From: Chitinophaga sp.
Lineage (GTDB): Bacteria > Bacteroidota > Bacteroidia > Chitinophagales > Chitinophagaceae
Assembly (NCBI RefSeq): GCF_019236475.1
Contig: NZ_JAFAIX010000012.1
Location: 1,349,966-1,413,965, forward strand
Reading direction: 5' to 3'
Length of the DNA: 64,000 nucleotides
A program made the translations under genes and the position numbers. Positions 62,077-64,000 of the stretch are shown piece by piece (within the stretch, counting starts at the first letter, position 1; each line of letters begins with the position of its first letter). The notes beneath the pieces were generated by a model. The model saw only the letters and a list, made by a program, of their open reading frames with translations, made no database searches and was not told the origin of the DNA.

Positions 62077-63870
62077 ATGAAAATATTTAAATATTCAGGT
62101 ATAGCTTTATTACTGGCAGGAGCCATGCTGTCTTCCTGTTCAAAAAACTTCCTGGACAAGCCTTCGTATGGTGCATTGACTGAAAATGATATGGCTACAA
62201 AGGCAGGTATAAAAGTGATGCTCATCGGTGCTTATGCTGCTTTGGACGGACAAGCTCCTGGCAATAATGCCCTTGGTGGCAGCGGCTCCGGTTGGATGGC
62301 GTCTCCTACGAACTGGGTGTATGGAAGCGTGGCCGGTGGCGATGCCCATAAAGGTTCTGAAAGCACTGACCAATCAGATATTAATACGATTGCTATCGGA
62401 CAGGAGTCCAGCACGAATACTTTTATCAACGCTAAATGGAAAGCAGTATATGAAGGTGTTACCCGTTGTAATATCACACTGCGGCTGCTGCGTCAGACAA
62501 AAGATATGACGGCTGATGAGAAAAAACAGGTAGAAGCAGAATGTCGTTTTCTCCGTGGCCACTATTATTTTGAGCTGAAGAAAATGTTCAATAATGTACC
62601 ATTGATTACAGATACGACTACGGATGTAATGCAACCAAATACAGTGAACATCTGGCCTTTCATTGAGGCTGATTTCACTTTCGCTATGAATACATTGCCT
62701 GAAACGCAAACGGAAGTTGGTCGTGCTAATAAATGGGCTGCTCAAATCTACCTGGCTAAAACCCTTCTCTACGAGAAACAATATCCACAGGCATATACCT
62801 TGTTTCAAGGAGCTATCAATGCGGGCGTAACTTCTAATGGGAAGAAATACGCACTGGTGCCAAACTTTGAAGATAATTTTGATGCTTCTAAAAAGAATGG
62901 CCCTGAATCTGTATTCGCTGTACAGATGACTGCCAATGATGGTACAGGTTCTATCTCAAACGCAAATGCGGGCGATATGCTGAACTATCCTTATAACAGT
63001 CCTTTTGGCTGCTGTGGCTTCTTCCAGCCTACACAAGACCTGGTAAACTCTTATCGTACTGATTCTATTAGTGGCCTGCCTTACATCGATAACTATAACG
63101 ATCCTGGCAATGTGGTGAAGAATGATATGAAAGTAGCTGCTGATGCTGCTTTTACACCAGATGCTGGTTACCTGGACCCGCGCCTCGACTGGACAGTAGG
63201 TCGTCGTGGACTTCCTTATCACGATTGGGGCCTGCATCCTGGGGCTAAATGGGTACGTGATCAGAATAGTGGCGGTCCTTATGCGGGTAAGAAAATGATT
63301 TTCTGGCAGTATAATCAGAATTTGTATAGAGACAACAACTCCTGGGCCCCAGGATCTGCCATCAACGTAGTGTTGATTCGCTTTGCGGATGTATTACTGA
63401 TGGCGGCAGAATGTGCGGTGGAAACTGGTGATCTGGCTGGAGCGGAAGCTTACGTAAACCAGGTGAGAGGACGTATTGCTGATAATCCAGCATCATGGCT
63501 ACATAAATATGTGGTAGACACGCTTCCATTGAAAGGGTTTAGCACTACAGATTTGGCTGCTAAGTACAAAATCAGCAGGTATCCTGATAGCTATTTCGCC
63601 TCTCAAGATCAGGCCAGGAAAATCGTTTACTTCGAACGTAAACTGGAACTGGCCACCGAAGGTCACCGCTATTTCGATATCGCCCGCTGGGGTCAGGCAG
63701 GCGCGGATATGATGAATAAATTCTATCAATACGAGAACACTATTACGACGGATCTTGTAGGCGGTATCTATAAGGTTAAACGAAATGAGTATTTCCCGAT
63801 ACCACAACGGCAGATTGATCTTTCTATTAAGAATGGAAAATCGGTTCTAACGCAAAACTCGGGATACTAA
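62077..63870 (+). CDS. SusD/RagB family nutrient-binding lipoprotein
   Basis: A 597-residue lipoprotein from ATG 62077 (lipobox LSSC, Cys21). SusD features: RFLRGHYYFELKKMFNNVPLITD, FADVLLMAAECAVETG, YVNQVRGRI and ELATEGHRYFDIARWGQAG, with C-terminal YFPIPQRQID. It pairs with the SusC gene 31 bases upstream. No glycoside hydrolase or peptidase follows within the window, so the substrate remains open. Confidence 0.96.
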   Translation: MKIFKYSGIALLLAGAMLSSCSKNFLDKPSYGALTENDMATKAGIKVMLIGAYAALDGQAPGNNALGGSGSGWMASPTNWVYGSVAGGDAHKGSESTDQSDINTIAIGQESSTNTFINAKWKAVYEGVTRCNITLRLLRQTKDMTADEKKQVEAECRFLRGHYYFELKKMFNNVPLITDTTTDVMQPNTVNIWPFIEADFTFAMNTLPETQTEVGRANKWAAQIYLAKTLLYEKQYPQAYTLFQGAINAGVTSNGKKYALVPNFEDNFDASKKNGPESVFAVQMTANDGTGSISNANAGDMLNYPYNSPFGCCGFFQPTQDLVNSYRTDSISGLPYIDNYNDPGNVVKNDMKVAADAAFTPDAGYLDPRLDWTVGRRGLPYHDWGLHPGAKWVRDQNSGGPYAGKKMIFWQYNQNLYRDNNSWAPGSAINVVLIRFADVLLMAAECAVETGDLAGAEAYVNQVRGRIADNPASWLHKYVVDTLPLKGFSTTDLAAKYKISRYPDSYFASQDQARKIVYFERKLELATEGHRYFDIARWGQAGADMMNKFYQYENTITTDLVGGIYKVKRNEYFPIPQRQIDLSIKNGKSVLTQNSGY

Positions 63871-63877
63871 ATAAACG

Positions 63878-64000
63878 CAAAACGTTCCTACTTGCATTAT
63901 TGATTTCCTGCCGTCGTCCCTGCCCATCGGGCAAGAACGATGAAAAAGGAGACGGTGTATCAAAAGTGCATTATTGATTTCCTGCTTGTCGTCCCTTTCT
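63878..64000. repeat. REP-like repeat, cut by the window end
   Basis: Two tandem units about 74 bases apart, sharing TGCATTATTGATTTCCTGC (63893-63911 and 63967-63985), each followed by GTCGTCCCT. It belongs to the same family as the array at 53003-53222, with 24 identical bases (63913-63936), and GCAAAACGTTCCTAC parallels GCAAAACGCTTCTAC there. Nothing else is found after the SusD stop codon. Confidence 0.75.

Overview
The window is chromosomal DNA from a Bacteroidota bacterium, most likely a Chitinophaga-like member of the Chitinophagaceae. The evidence is two SusC/SusD outer-membrane pairs, ECF sigma/FecR signalling genes, DUF3127 and DUF4843 proteins, a leucine-poor low-GC codon style, and several promoters of the Bacteroidota type (-33 TTTG or TTG, about 19-21 bases, then -7 TAnnTTTG). 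No integrase, transposase, phage gene or CRISPR array was seen.

Layout. 1-5.5 kb: 3' part of secA, then deoC, a SPOR-domain protein and an M20 amidohydrolase. 5.6-8.4 kb: a leftward operon of ABC ATPase, ABC permease, GntR/YtrA-type repressor and an anchored adhesin-like protein, with a perfect palindromic operator at its promoter. 8.5-16.2 kb: glyA, a sugar nucleotidyltransferase, a nitronate-monooxygenase-like flavoprotein, a NatAB-like ABC exporter, an FAD dehydrogenase and a DUF3127 OB-fold protein. 16.8-18.7 kb: dnaA, tRNA-Ser(GCU) and tRNA-Pro(UGG).

18.7-22.7 kb is the most unusual part. Between two identical tRNA-Pro genes lie a lipoprotein built of heptapeptide repeats, an ECF sigma factor, and a 632-639 residue protein whose order (short cytosolic N-terminus, one membrane helix, long repetitive linker, C-terminal beta-barrel-like domain) suggests one polypeptide spanning both membranes and acting as anti-sigma factor.

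22.8-38.4 kb holds mostly single accessory or housekeeping genes: NmrA-type oxidoreductase, AraC regulators, SRPBCC protein, lipases/hydrolases, a DUF2975/HTH pair, an MFS exporter, Nudix and glyoxalase-fold proteins, and a Crp/Fnr regulator divergent from a ClC channel over a shared dyad. 38.4-47.7 kb is a complete signalling and uptake locus: ECF sigma, FecR anti-sigma, STN-containing SusC, SusD, DUF4843 lipoprotein and PKD-like lipoprotein.

47.9-58.3 kb contains redox, hydrolase and stress genes, including a MarR/DoxX/YceI/DinB neighbourhood where three copies of one palindromic motif suggest a local MarR regulon, and a FecR-like gene that lacks its anti-sigma domain. 58.8-63.9 kb is a second SusC/SusD pair without a sigma gene next to it. 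REP-like palindromic repeats of one family occur at 53.0-53.2 kb and again at the right edge of the window.
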